47,825 nucleotides of DNA from contig JAAWIS010000021.1 of NCBI GenBank assembly GCA_022796475.1, positions 1-47,825 on the forward strand, given 5' to 3'. The position numbers were made by a program, and so were the translations under genes. The stretch's first letter is position 1. Each line of letters opens with the position of its first letter. The stretch comes from Lachnospiraceae bacterium (GTDB lineage: Bacteria; Bacillota; Clostridia; Lachnospirales; Lachnospiraceae). Below are positions 8,164-16,622 of this stretch, piece by piece. The notes beneath the pieces were generated by a model. The model made no database searches and was not told the DNA's origin. It was given only the letters and a program-made list of their open reading frames with translations.

Positions 8164-10554
8164 TTAAAATTTCTTCCCGGCAAATATACCGCTGTTTGGT
8201 ATCCGGATATCCTCTGTCTTTTTGGCTGATCCCCGGCCTTCCTTTCGGTTATTTGCCCCTTTATGATCACGACGGCTGTGGTTCTGATTTCGTTTTTCTT
8301 CCAGTTTGCCTTCCGTTCTTTTCTGATCCCGGCTCTCCTGCCTGCCGCTTTTTCCCTGTCGGTTTTGGCTGTTTTTCTTTTCTGGGTTGTTTTGGTTTTT
8401 CACTTCTCTCTCAGGCCCTTCTTCCAGCTTCATAGACAGGCTAATCCGCTGCTTTGCCTCATCCACTCCGAGTACCCTGACTTCTACAATATCTCCTACG
8501 CTTACAGCCTCTAACGGATGTTTGATAAAGCGCTCTGTCATTTCCGAAATATGAACCAATCCGTCCTGATGAACCCCGATATCCACAAAAGCCCCAAAAT
8601 CAATAACATTCCGTACTGTACCCTTTAAAATCATTCCAGGCTTTAAATCCTTTAAATCCATTACATCTGTGCGAAGAATTGGCTTTGGCATCTCATCCCT
8701 TGGATCCCGGCCCGGGCTTGCAAGCTCTTTTACAATGTCCCGCAGAGTTGGTTCTCCAATCCCCAGCTCCTCTGCCAGTTGTGAATAGTCCCGAATCAGA
8801 AAACTGGAAGGCCCTTTCAAGATATCTTCCGGTGAAATTCCTATTTTAGACAGAAGCTTTCCGGCTGCCTCGTAGCTTTCCGGATGAACACCAGTACAGT
8901 CTAATGGATTTTCCCCATTCTGTATCCGCAAAAACCCTGCACATTGCTCAAAGGCCTTTGGTCCAAGCTTTGCTACTTTTAGAAGCTGCTTCCGGTTAGT
9001 AAAAGCTCCGTTTGATTCCCGGTATGCCACAATATTTTTTGCCAGCGCTTTGCTGATCCCGGAAATATACTCTAAAAGAGAAGGAGACGCCGTATTCAAG
9101 TCTACCCCTACCTTATTCACGCAATCTTCCACTACGCCGCTTAAGGTTTCGCTTAAGTGTTTCTGGTTCATATCATGCTGGTACTGCCCTACGCCGATGG
9201 ATTTTGGCTCAATCTTAACCAGCTCAGCCAGCGGATCCTGAAGCCGGCGGGCAATTGAAGCTGCACTTCTCTGCCCTACATCAAACTCCGGAAATTCTTC
9301 TGTAGCCAATTTACTGGCTGAATATACGGAAGCCCCTGCCTCATTTACAATCACATACTGAACTTTCTGAGGGATCTCTTTCAGAAGTTCAACTATAATT
9401 TGCTCTGATTCCCTGGAAGCAGTTCCGTTTCCAACAGAAATTAAAGTGATTTGGTACTGTTCAATCAGCTTCTTTAAGGTTTTCTTTGCTTCTTCTACTT
9501 TATTCTGTGGCGCTGTAGGGTAGATCACCACAGTATCCAATACTTTTCCAGTTGGATCTACTACAGCCAGCTTACATCCCGTTCGAAATGCAGGATCCCA
9601 GCCCAATACAACCTGTCCGGGAATAGGCGGCTGCATCAAAAGCTGTTCTAAATTTTTTCCGAATACCTGAATGGCCCCATCCTCTGCCATCTCAGTTAAT
9701 CCGCTCCGCACCTCCCGCTCAATGGCCGGACCGATTAGCCTGGTATAACTATCCTGAACCACTTCCTTAAGAATTGGACTGGTATAAGGATTGTCCGAGA
9801 TCAAGACCTGTTTTTCCAGATACCGCAGAATCCGCTCCTGAGGCGAAACCACCTTTACTGTAAGGACTTTTTCTGCTTCTCCTCTGTTTAATGCCAAAAT
9901 TCTGTGCCCGGCAGCTTTGGAAACCGGTTCTTCATAGTGGTAATACTGTTCGTATACGGTCTGAGCTGTGTCATCCTTTGCTTCTGACTGAAGCAGTCCT
10001 TCCTTCATGGTAAGCTCCCGTATGTAGGTCCGGTACTGGGCCTGATCAGAAATCTGCTCTGCAATAATATCCTTGGCGCCCTCCACCGCTTCTTTGGCGC
10101 TTTCTACGCCCTTTTCCAAATCAATGAATTCTGCAGCCTTTTCTTCTGCCGGAACCTCCGCTTCCTGAAGCAGAATCCACTGGGCCAAAGGTTCTAACCC
10201 CTTTTCTTTGGCAATGGTAGCCCTGGTGCGCCGTTTCGGACGGTAAGGGCGGTATAAGTCTTCTACTGCCACCAGTGTTTTTGCCTCTGTAATCTGCTTT
10301 TCCAGTTCCGGCGTCAGCTTCTCCTGTTCGCGGATGGTTGTTAACACCTGGGTTTTCTTTTCCTCCAGGTTTCTTAAATACTTGAGCCGTTCATCCAGTT
10401 TTCGCAGCACCTCGTCATTTAGTGAGCCAGTTGCTTCTTTCCGGTATCTGGCAATAAACGGAATTGTATTTCCCTCATCAATTAACGTCACCGCGGCCTC
10501 TACCTGGCTCCGGCCAATCTGCAGCTCTTCCTGCAACGCTTGAATAATATCCAT
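8164..10554 (-). CDS. tex: Tex family S1 RNA-binding transcription accessory protein
   Basis: About 796 residues. It has the Tex arrangement: N-terminal helical region (MDIIQALQEELQIG), a YqgF/RuvC-like nuclease-fold domain in the middle (VVLGWDPAFRTGCKLAVVD), helix-hairpin-helix repeats (DLNTASPSLLEYISGI) and an S1 domain near residues 625-695 (GMILKGTVRNVIDFGAFVDI). After the S1 domain comes an unusually long charged tail, rich in Lys, Arg, Asn, Gln and Glu, ending in GIFAGKKF. Tex proteins bind nucleic acid and act on transcription or ribosome-associated RNA. I chose the ATG at 10554, with GAGAGG upstream, over an in-frame ATG further out. It starts the long run to ispD from a strong promoter. 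Confidence 0.95.
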   Translation of the reverse strand: MDIIQALQEELQIGRSQVEAAVTLIDEGNTIPFIARYRKEATGSLNDEVLRKLDERLKYLRNLEEKKTQVLTTIREQEKLTPELEKQITEAKTLVAVEDLYRPYRPKRRTRATIAKEKGLEPLAQWILLQEAEVPAEEKAAEFIDLEKGVESAKEAVEGAKDIIAEQISDQAQYRTYIRELTMKEGLLQSEAKDDTAQTVYEQYYHYEEPVSKAAGHRILALNRGEAEKVLTVKVVSPQERILRYLEKQVLISDNPYTSPILKEVVQDSYTRLIGPAIEREVRSGLTEMAEDGAIQVFGKNLEQLLMQPPIPGQVVLGWDPAFRTGCKLAVVDPTGKVLDTVVIYPTAPQNKVEEAKKTLKKLIEQYQITLISVGNGTASRESEQIIVELLKEIPQKVQYVIVNEAGASVYSASKLATEEFPEFDVGQRSAASIARRLQDPLAELVKIEPKSIGVGQYQHDMNQKHLSETLSGVVEDCVNKVGVDLNTASPSLLEYISGISKALAKNIVAYRESNGAFTNRKQLLKVAKLGPKAFEQCAGFLRIQNGENPLDCTGVHPESYEAAGKLLSKIGISPEDILKGPSSFLIRDYSQLAEELGIGEPTLRDIVKELASPGRDPRDEMPKPILRTDVMDLKDLKPGMILKGTVRNVIDFGAFVDIGVHQDGLVHISEMTERFIKHPLEAVSVGDIVEVRVLGVDEAKQRISLSMKLEEGPEREVKNQNNPEKKNSQNRQGKSGRQESRDQKRTEGKLEEKRNQNHSRRDHKGANNRKEGRGSAKKTEDIRIPNSGIFAGKKF

Positions 10555-10624
10555 ATTATACCTCTCATTTGATCCACTGCCTACTGTCTGGCTATTTTTT
10601 TCCAAAGAAGCCAAACTGCCTTTC

Positions 10625-10653
10625 ATTATAATTCATATATCCGGCTTTGGCAA
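10625..10653 (-). promoter_or_regulatory. Predicted sigma-70 promoter of the tex run
   Basis: Minus strand: TTGCCA (10648-10653), 17-bp spacer, perfect TATAAT (10625-10630). It lies about 70 nt before the tex start codon. Confidence 0.75.
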
Positions 10654-10660
10654 GCCCGTC

Positions 10661-10689
10661 TGGACAACAGCCAGATTTCGTGTTACAAT
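10661..10689 (+). promoter_or_regulatory. Predicted promoter of the DUF4190 gene
   Basis: Plus strand: TGGACA (10661-10666), 17-bp spacer, TACAAT (10684-10689) with an upstream TG making an extended -10. It is arranged back to back with the tex promoter, with 7 bp between their -35 hexamers. Confidence 0.65.
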
Positions 10690-10764
10690 ACGTCTTAACG
10701 CTTATCTGCAAGGCAGATTTTCAACACATAACTGGAAAGATACACTCAAATATGGAGGATATAC

Positions 10765-11520
10765 ATGGACGATTATAATAATAAGCCAAAGCCGGAAAGC
10801 CAAATTCTTCCAGAAGCAGAAACGGCTGCCCAAACTGCAGCCGATCCAATAGCGCCGGATCAAAATACGCAAAACCAGGGACAGCCAGATAACCAGGAGC
10901 CCTGGGTTCAAGGACAAGAGCCAGCAGATAACCAGGGGCCTTGGGTTCAAGGACAAGAGCCAGCAGATAACCAGGAGCCCTGGGTTCAAGGACAAGGGCC
11001 AGCAGATAACCAGGGGCCCTGGATTCAAGACCAGGGGCAGACGGATAGTCAGGCCCCATGGCAGCAAAACCCCAATTACCCTGCAAATCCACCGCCCCAA
11101 AATCCTTATTATCCGGCTCCGCCTCAAGATTATTACTATGGCCAAAGGGGGCCTTCGCCCAGGGGCAGCCAATCCTGGCAAAATCCCCAGCCTCCCCAGG
11201 CTGCCCCACCTGTCAATAACATGGCTGTAACTTCTATGGTACTGGGAATTGCTTCCATGATTATTAGCTGCTGCTGTTTCCCAGCCGGTTTTATTATCGG
11301 GTTTGCACTTGGTATGGGCGGCCTGGCATTATCGATTCTTTCAAAAAAAGGAAAACCCTTTTCCGGCTACGCCATTGCCGGCCTGATCCTCTCCATTTTG
11401 GGAATCTGTGAAAGTTTATTCATATTCGTATGCTATCTGATCACTGCCCACATGATGCAGGATCCGAAAAACGCTGCCTTATTTAATGAAATACTCCGGC
11501 AGTATTATAACGGCAATTAA
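10765..11520 (+). CDS. DUF4190-type membrane protein with repetitive N-terminus
   Basis: 251 residues. The first ~150 residues are Gln/Pro/Asn/Trp-rich and disordered, and include four near-perfect 13-residue repeats of the type DNQEPWVQGQEPA (residues about 42-93), then a PQNPYYPAPPQDYYYG stretch. The C-terminal part has two membrane segments (about residues 155-190 and 205-235) with the small-residue pattern of DUF4190, a family of unknown function. GGAGGA precedes the ATG. The repeat region should face the cytoplasm if the helices follow the usual hairpin topology (inference). It stands alone between its own promoter and a strong terminator. Confidence 0.85.
   Translation: MDDYNNKPKPESQILPEAETAAQTAADPIAPDQNTQNQGQPDNQEPWVQGQEPADNQGPWVQGQEPADNQEPWVQGQGPADNQGPWIQDQGQTDSQAPWQQNPNYPANPPPQNPYYPAPPQDYYYGQRGPSPRGSQSWQNPQPPQAAPPVNNMAVTSMVLGIASMIISCCCFPAGFIIGFALGMGGLALSILSKKGKPFSGYAIAGLILSILGICESLFIFVCYLITAHMMQDPKNAALFNEILRQYYNGN
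10888..11043 (+). repeat. Four tandem 39-bp coding repeats
   Basis: Units start at 10888, 10927, 10966 and 11005, each beginning GATAACCAGG and encoding 13 residues. Units differ by a few bases (GAGCC/GGGCC alternation), and a decayed fifth unit follows. The 39-bp length keeps the reading frame, so copy number can change without frameshift. Confidence 0.9.
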
Positions 11521-11569
11521 TCTGCATAAAACTTACTCTAACTGACTTTACTTTATACAACACAAAATA

Positions 11570-11613
11570 AACACCGGCTGAAAGGAATCCTACCAAAATC
11601 AGTCGGTGTTTTT
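11570..11613. terminator. Bidirectional rho-independent terminator
   Basis: AACACCGGCTGA and TCAGTCGGTGTT pair over 12 positions with one wobble, followed by a T-run on the plus strand and preceded by an A-rich stretch that gives Ts on the minus strand. It separates the convergent DUF4190 and DUF2752 genes. Confidence 0.85.
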
Positions 11614-11632
11614 CTGATACTTTTTCACTATT

Positions 11633-12019
11633 TTATGCCAGAGGCAAAAGCAAATCAATCCCCGCTGCCAGAAACAGATTTTTAACCAGCCAATTGATCA
11701 GTACAATTCCTGCTGCTGCCAGCGTCCAAAACCGATATCTTCTTTCCAGGCCCAAACAATACCTTTTTGCCCGCTGCCATACTCTGCCGTCTTTATCAGG
11801 CTTACCTGGCCTTCCTATAGAAGCCAGAAACAGAACCCACTCGATTCCAAAAACCAGCACCCCATAAAGCACCAGCGGATGATACTGAAAGCTTCCTGCA
11901 AAATCTCCCCTGAATAAAAGCAGTATTGCTCTCGTGCCTCCGCAGCCGGGGCAGTAAAATCCGGTCAGAAGATGAAACAGGCAGGGCAGCATCTTAATCT
12001 GCAAGTTCAAATGCATCAT
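11633..12019 (-). CDS. DUF2752 membrane protein
   Basis: 128 residues. The motif FYCPGCGGTRAILLLFRGDF near residues 22-41 is the DUF2752 hallmark, with a CPxCG pair at the start of a membrane segment. Two further hydrophobic segments lie at about 50-70 and 98-125. The family is of unknown function. The start used here overlaps the 3' end of the aspartokinase gene by 26 nt and has GGTGAG upstream; an internal ATG at 11992 would avoid the overlap but has no visible ribosome site. Translation is probably coupled to lysC. Confidence 0.75.
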   Translation of the reverse strand: MMHLNLQIKMLPCLFHLLTGFYCPGCGGTRAILLLFRGDFAGSFQYHPLVLYGVLVFGIEWVLFLASIGRPGKPDKDGRVWQRAKRYCLGLERRYRFWTLAAAGIVLINWLVKNLFLAAGIDLLLPLA

Positions 12020-13202
12020 GAACCGTTCTCACCGCCCGGTTTGCGTCTGCCTCGTCAATCAGTACTGTTATGCGGATTTCAGAAGTCGCAATCATCTTAA
12101 TATTAATATTGGCACTATACAGCGCTTCAAACATCTTCGCCGCCACACCTGGATTACTTAACATTCCGGCTCCGATGATGGACACTTTAGCCACCTCTTC
12201 CTCACAGGTAATCTTCTGAGCTGTAATGGCTGCCTGATTTTCATTCAGAAGAGTCATAGCCTCCTGAAGGTCTGTTTTTGCAACAGTGAAGGAAATATCC
12301 TTCCGATCCTCCCGTCCTACTGACTGAATAATAATATCTACATTAATATGGTTTCTTGCCAGCATATTAAAAATCTTAAATGCAATTCCCGGCTCATTTT
12401 TTACGCCGATTACGGAGATTCTGGCTGTATTTTTATCCGCAGCCACACCGCTTACCAACATCCGTTCCATCCTTGCGCCCTCCTTCACTACCGTCCCCTC
12501 TGCCCTGGACAGGCTGGAAAGGACGATTAGCTGTACCCCATACTTTTTCGCCATCTCCACGGATCGATTGTGAAGAACTTTCGCGCCGACTGAGGCAAAT
12601 TCCAGCATTTCATCATAAGAAACCTCCGGCAATTTTTTTGCATTGGGCACAATCCGGGGATCTGCTGTGTACACGCCTTCCACATCTGTATAAATCTCGC
12701 AGGAATCTGCATGAAGGGCAGCCGCAAGGGCTACTGCCGTGGTATCAGAGCCGCCCCTTCCTAATGTGGTCATATCTTCATATTTATTCATCCCCTGGAA
12801 CCCGGTTATAATTACAATTCTCCGGTTTTCCAGTTCATTCCGTATCCGCTCAGTCTGAATCCGCTTTAGTTTTGCTGCCCCATAAGCTGAGGTAGTACGC
12901 ATTGCTACCTGAGCGCCGTTCAGGGAAACAGAAGGAACCCCCAATACATGGAATGCCATCGCCATTAATGCTACGGAAACCTGTTCGCCAGTTACCAAAA
13001 GCATATCCAGTTCCCTTTTTGGCGGATTGGGGTCCATTTCATAAGCCTTCGCAATTAATTGATCCGTAGTTTTTCCCATAGCGGAAAGCACTACAACAAT
13101 TTGATGCCCCTTTTGATAGTCCTCCATGCAGCGTTTTGCCACATTAAAAATCCGCTCCTTATCTGCCACGGAGCTTCCTCCGAATTTCTTTACAATTAAC
13201 AT
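11994..13202 (-). CDS. lysC: Aspartate kinase
   Basis: 402 residues. It phosphorylates aspartate, the first step toward Lys, Thr and Met. The N-terminus KFGGSSVAD is the kinase signature; TGFQGMN and TTLGRGGSDTTAVALAAAL follow in the catalytic domain. Two ACT domains occupy about residues 265-400 (ISVIGVKNEPGIAFKIFNML and VSIIGAGMLSNPGVAAKMF), so feedback inhibition by an end product is expected. It lies about 95 nt after the homoserine dehydrogenase gene in the same orientation. Which of the LysC isoforms it corresponds to cannot be told from sequence alone; the gene symbol is generic. Confidence 0.95.
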   Translation of the reverse strand: MLIVKKFGGSSVADKERIFNVAKRCMEDYQKGHQIVVVLSAMGKTTDQLIAKAYEMDPNPPKRELDMLLVTGEQVSVALMAMAFHVLGVPSVSLNGAQVAMRTTSAYGAAKLKRIQTERIRNELENRRIVIITGFQGMNKYEDMTTLGRGGSDTTAVALAAALHADSCEIYTDVEGVYTADPRIVPNAKKLPEVSYDEMLEFASVGAKVLHNRSVEMAKKYGVQLIVLSSLSRAEGTVVKEGARMERMLVSGVAADKNTARISVIGVKNEPGIAFKIFNMLARNHINVDIIIQSVGREDRKDISFTVAKTDLQEAMTLLNENQAAITAQKITCEEEVAKVSIIGAGMLSNPGVAAKMFEALYSANINIKMIATSEIRITVLIDEADANRAVRTVHDAFELAD

Positions 13203-13297
13203 CTGGCTGTACTCCTCTTTGTATTACTTCGTACATCTCTTACTTTCCTCTTTCCAAAAAGGAGGCTGTATCCTGTCAACACAAAACGCCTGTTTTT

Positions 13298-14512
13298 TTA
13301 TCGTTCTGCACGGATTGTTTTAATTATTCCCTCTATCCCTGCTGCAACCTTTTTAAATTCTGCCTCCGACATTTTTTTCGAAATAACTGCAAATTCATCC
13401 GGCCTGCCTATGGAAATCACTTCTCCCGGGCCAAATTCCGCAAGTTTTGGCAGCATCTCGTTTGGCTGTCCGGATATGCGGATAAAATAGTGGAATTCAT
13501 TCTTCTCCATAGGGGCAATCTTTTGTTTCTGGCTGCTCCAGCCCATGGCAACATTTTCATCGGAATGCTTTGCTGCCTCAATAATATCTGCCACTACGGC
13601 GCTGGCTGTGGGAAGTTTCCCGGCGCCGCTCCCATAATACATGGTAGTTCCAAGCATATTCCCCTTTACCAAAATACCATTATACACATCGCTAACCATA
13701 TAAAGAGGATGCTCTCTGGAAATCATAAGAGGCAGCACATATGCACTGACTGTTTTATCATCTCTGCATTTGCTGGAACCAACCAGTTTCACTGACATGC
13801 CTATCTTTTCGGCATATTGGAAGTCTGTATCAGAGATCTGCGTAATCCCCTCTGTATAAATTTCTTCGTAATTTACTTCCATCCCTGCTGCCATTGCCGT
13901 TAAAATTGCAATTTTGCGGCAGGTATCATGGCCTTCCACATCAGCCTCCGGATTCTGCTCTGCATAGCCAAGGTTCTGGGCCTCCTTTAATGCTGCGTCA
14001 AAGGACCATCCTTCTTTATCCATTTTGGTCAGGATAAAGTTAGTCGTACCATTTAATATACCGGTTATTTCTTCGATTTTTTCTCCTGTCAGACAGGTGG
14101 AAATGGGACGTATAATGGGGATTCCTCCTCCTACGCTGGCTTCAAAGAAGAAATTCACCTTGTGATTTCTGGCAATCTCAAGAAGCTCCGTACCATAAGC
14201 AGCTACAAGAGCTTTATTGGAAGTTGCTACATGCTTGCCTGCCAGCAGGCAGGCCTTTACAAAGGGATAGGCCGGATTTAATCCGCCCATCGCTTCCACA
14301 ACAATCTGTACCTCCGGATCCTGTTCAATCACGGAAAAATCATGGATTATTTTATCTTCCACAGGACTTCCCGGAAATTCCCTTAAATCCAGTACGTATT
14401 TCAGCCCAATCTCCTGTCCTGCCGCCTTTTCAATCACTGCTTTATTTTTCTCTAAAATTTCAGCCACACCGGAACCGATGGTGCCATATCCCATTACTGC
14501 TGCTTTCATCAT
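13298..14512 (-). CDS. hom: Homoserine dehydrogenase
   Basis: 404 residues. It reduces aspartate semialdehyde to homoserine, the branch toward Thr and Met. The NAD(P)-binding loop GYGTIGSGV is at residues 8-16; TSNKALVA, GGGIPIIRP and LNGTTNFILTKM are the catalytic-domain motifs. The C-terminal ~80 residues (HYFIRISGQP...) look like a divergent ACT domain for regulation. GGGAG lies about 10 nt before the first of two adjacent ATGs. It is placed 7 nt after the ACT-regulator gene and upstream of lysC, so the three form a functional group for the aspartate family. Confidence 0.96.
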   Translation of the reverse strand: MMKAAVMGYGTIGSGVAEILEKNKAVIEKAAGQEIGLKYVLDLREFPGSPVEDKIIHDFSVIEQDPEVQIVVEAMGGLNPAYPFVKACLLAGKHVATSNKALVAAYGTELLEIARNHKVNFFFEASVGGGIPIIRPISTCLTGEKIEEITGILNGTTNFILTKMDKEGWSFDAALKEAQNLGYAEQNPEADVEGHDTCRKIAILTAMAAGMEVNYEEIYTEGITQISDTDFQYAEKIGMSVKLVGSSKCRDDKTVSAYVLPLMISREHPLYMVSDVYNGILVKGNMLGTTMYYGSGAGKLPTASAVVADIIEAAKHSDENVAMGWSSQKQKIAPMEKNEFHYFIRISGQPNEMLPKLAEFGPGEVISIGRPDEFAVISKKMSEAEFKKVAAGIEGIIKTIRAER

Positions 14513-14519
14513 AATTTTT

Positions 14520-14963
14520 CTACTCCCTGGCTACTATTTTCACATAGTGGATTCCTTCCATCTCTTCCATATCTTCTACCATTTTTGAAACATTGCCTGT
14601 ATTTGCGCTTACTTCCACACTTAGCGTAAGAGTGGCAATCCCATTAACCGGGATACTTTGATGAATGGTCAAAATATTCGCCTTACACACAGCTACTACA
14701 TGAAGCAAATCGGATAACAGCCCCTGCTTGTCATCCATCTGAACTACTAAAGTTATCGTTTTCCCTTTTGTATTATCAAAAAATGGGAATATATCATCTT
14801 TGTACTTATAGAAAGAGCTTCGGCTGATTCCTACCTTATCCGTGGCCTCCTGAACGGTTATCGCCCGCTCCGAAGCCAAAAGCCGTTTTGCCTCTACTAC
14901 CTTAAGCAGCACTTCTGGCACAGCCTTTTGCTTCACAACAAAATACCTGCTTTTTTCTTCCAT
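14520..14963 (-). CDS. PheB/UPF0735-type ACT-domain protein
   Basis: About 147 residues. An N-terminal helix-turn-helix-like region (AITVQEATDKVGISRSSFYKYKDDIF) is followed by an ACT domain at about residues 70-145 (ITLVVQMDDKQGLLSDLLHVV). This architecture is that of the UPF0735/PheB family, which often accompanies hom in Firmicutes; ACT domains bind amino acids. I chose the ATG at 14963 because GGTGGAGG lies 6 nt upstream; an in-frame start 15 nt earlier is less well placed. It is the first gene of the ACT-hom-lysC group and may adjust it to amino-acid supply (inference). Confidence 0.9.
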   Translation of the reverse strand: MEEKSRYFVVKQKAVPEVLLKVVEAKRLLASERAITVQEATDKVGISRSSFYKYKDDIFPFFDNTKGKTITLVVQMDDKQGLLSDLLHVVAVCKANILTIHQSIPVNGIATLTLSVEVSANTGNVSKMVEDMEEMEGIHYVKIVARE

Positions 14964-15142
14964 GGTTTCCTCCACCATTATCCGGAAAAGACTTTTTATG
15001 CCTGGATGGCATCCTGCATCTGTCCGTTTCCGAAAAACATATGTGTTTGCAAGGAAGATATTAACATAATTCTAAGGGGTTTGCAAGTTATATTTTTCCA
15101 AATGGCCCATGTCCGTCTGAAATGTGTCTGAATTTAGATCCA

Positions 15143-16274
15143 TTAGTCCTGCCCGCGTTTATCCGGACATCCTAAACTAAGCCACTTTAAATATTCACTG
15201 ATAAAAATGTCAATCCCTCCGTCCAGCACATGATCCGCATTTCCGCTTTCTGCTCCGGTCCGGTGATCCTTTACCATGGTATACGGCTGAAGTACATAGG
15301 AACGAATCTGGTTTCCCCAGCCAATTTCCTTTACATCGCCCCGGATATCGGAAATCTTTTCTGCATTTTCCTGCTGCTTTAAAAGAAGAAGCTTCGTTTT
15401 TAACATCTGCATCGCCTTATCCTTATTTTGGAACTGGGAACGCTCATTCTGACAGGTTACCACAATTCCCGTTGGAATATGAGTAATTCGGATAGCTGAG
15501 GAGGTTTTATTAATATGCTGCCCACCGGCGCCGCTGGAGCGGTAAGTATCAATACGCAGATCATCCATGTTAATTTCTACATCTAAGTCTTCTTCAATAT
15601 CCGGCATTACATCACAGGAAACGAAAGATGTCTGACGCTTTCCCGCAGCATTAAAAGGCGAGATCCGCACCAAACGGTGAACGCCTCTCTCTGACTTCAG
15701 ATAACCGAATACATTTTCCCCATTAATCTGAATCGTTACTGATTTAATGCCTGCCTCTTCCCCGTCTAAAAAGTCCAGTACCTCTGTGGTAAAGCCTCTG
15801 CTGTCTGCCCATCGGCAGTACATCCGGTAAAGCATACTGCACCAGTCACAAGATTCCGTGCCTCCGGCTCCTGCATTCAGACGCAAAATCGCATTGCAGT
15901 TATCGTACTCGCCATTCAGCAGCGTGCCAATTCTCATCTTTTCCAGTTTTTCTGCAAAATTATCCAGCATCTCCTGGATCTCCGGAATTAAATCTGCATC
16001 ATTTTCTTCGTACCCCATCTCGATCATAAGGCCGATTTCTTCATACGCTGTTTCTAATTTTTGGAACCCTTCTACGGTATCTTTTAAATGTTTTGCTTCC
16101 TTCATCAGCTTTGTGGACTTGTCCGCGTCGTCCCAAAAGCCAGGTTCCTCCATACTTTTATCCAGTTCGTCAATTCTCCTTAACTTATGATCTAAGTCAA
16201 AGTGAATCCCTCACTTCCACTAATGGTTTTTCATACGTTGATAACGTATATTTGAATTGATCGAATTCAACCAC
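15143..16274 (-). CDS. prfB: Peptide chain release factor 2, with programmed +1 frameshift
   Basis: RF2 ends translation at UGA and UAA. The gene starts at a GTG (16272-16274) with GCAGGTG upstream, reads 25 codons (VVEFDQFKYTL...EVRDSL) and meets an in-frame TGA at 16197-16199. A +1 shift at CTT-TGA-C joins it to the downstream frame (DLDHKLRRIDEL...) that runs to 15143, giving about 376 residues in all. The GGQ motif for peptide release is in SSGAGGQHIN and the codon-recognition SPF motif is in RISPFN. Because the stop in the shift site is UGA, low RF2 favours shifting, a known autoregulation. It lies downstream of secA, the standard Firmicutes neighbourhood. Confidence 0.96.
16196..16210 (-). 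other. prfB programmed frameshift site
   Basis: Minus strand GGGATTCACTTTGAC. The slippery CTT codon at 16200-16202 is followed by TGA and C, the classic weak-stop context. An upstream GTGAGGGA can pair with the 3' end of 16S rRNA as the stimulatory element, though its distance to the CTT codon is slightly longer than in E. coli. Confidence 0.9.
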
Positions 16275-16378
16275 AAGCTTCACCTGCTTTCTTTTTATTA
16301 TTCTTGAGCATGTTTCGAATCTGCTTTTTTGCAGAAACAGGTCATACTCCAAGGCTTCTCACTGCCTTCGTCTTCCTT

Positions 16379-16407
16379 ATCATACATGAAAATCCTTATG
16401 ATGACAA
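16379..16407 (-). promoter_or_regulatory. Predicted promoter of prfB
   Basis: Minus strand: TTGTCA (16402-16407), 17-bp spacer, TATGAT (16379-16384). It leaves a leader of roughly 100 nt before the GTG start. It lies after the secA terminators, so prfB appears to be transcribed independently of secA. Confidence 0.6.
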
Positions 16408-16428
16408 GGGAATCCTGTTCCGGCCAGT

Positions 16429-16454
16429 AAAAAAGAGTCCGGCTTGCCGGACTC
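16429..16454 (-). terminator. Second terminator-like hairpin downstream of secA
   Basis: Minus strand: GAGTCCGGC, AA loop, GCCGGACTC and a run of six Ts. The stem is a perfect 9 bp. It lies 100 nt beyond the first secA terminator, on the far side of the interspersed repeat. Confidence 0.8.
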
Positions 16455-16486
16455 TCGCGCCGGAGCGCGTCTGCGTCAGCAGACAG

Positions 16487-16552
16487 TTTCCTTAGGCGCG
16501 AAGTGCGCATCCCCCCGGAGGGGTTTTGCTTTATAGGGTGCAATTTCCTATA
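16487..16552 (-). repeat. Interspersed structured repeat, copy B
   Basis: A 66-bp partner of the element at 2530-2592, in the same orientation. It contains a 10-bp perfect inverted repeat that extends into the flank (GCTTTATAGG/CCTATAAAGC, 16528-16556) and a GGGGGATGCG-CACTTCGCGCC segment. As at copy A, it starts directly after the T-run of a terminator, here that of secA. Confidence 0.75.
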
Positions 16553-16555
16553 AAG

Positions 16556-16591
16556 CAAAAACAGCCTCTGGCACTTTAGCCAGAAGCTGTT
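16556..16591 (-). terminator. Rho-independent terminator after secA
   Basis: Minus strand: AACAGCTTCTGGC, a short loop, GCCAGAGGCTGTT and TTTTT. All 13 positions pair, one as a wobble. It lies about 30 nt after the secA stop. Confidence 0.88.
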
Positions 16592-16622
16592 CTTCCTTCT
16601 GTTTTAAAACAATAATCCTTAA

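Noticed and set aside
10888-11043. Possible CRISPR-like array
   Set aside because: The 39-bp units are contiguous, without spacers, and are in frame within a protein.
10702-11209. Long minus-strand open frames opposite the DUF4190 gene
   Set aside because: They mirror the tandem repeat on the other strand, have low-complexity Leu/Pro or Ala/Pro composition, and lack a ribosome site.
16298-16558. An 86-codon minus-strand frame between secA and prfB
   Set aside because: It runs through two terminators and the repeat and has no family likeness.
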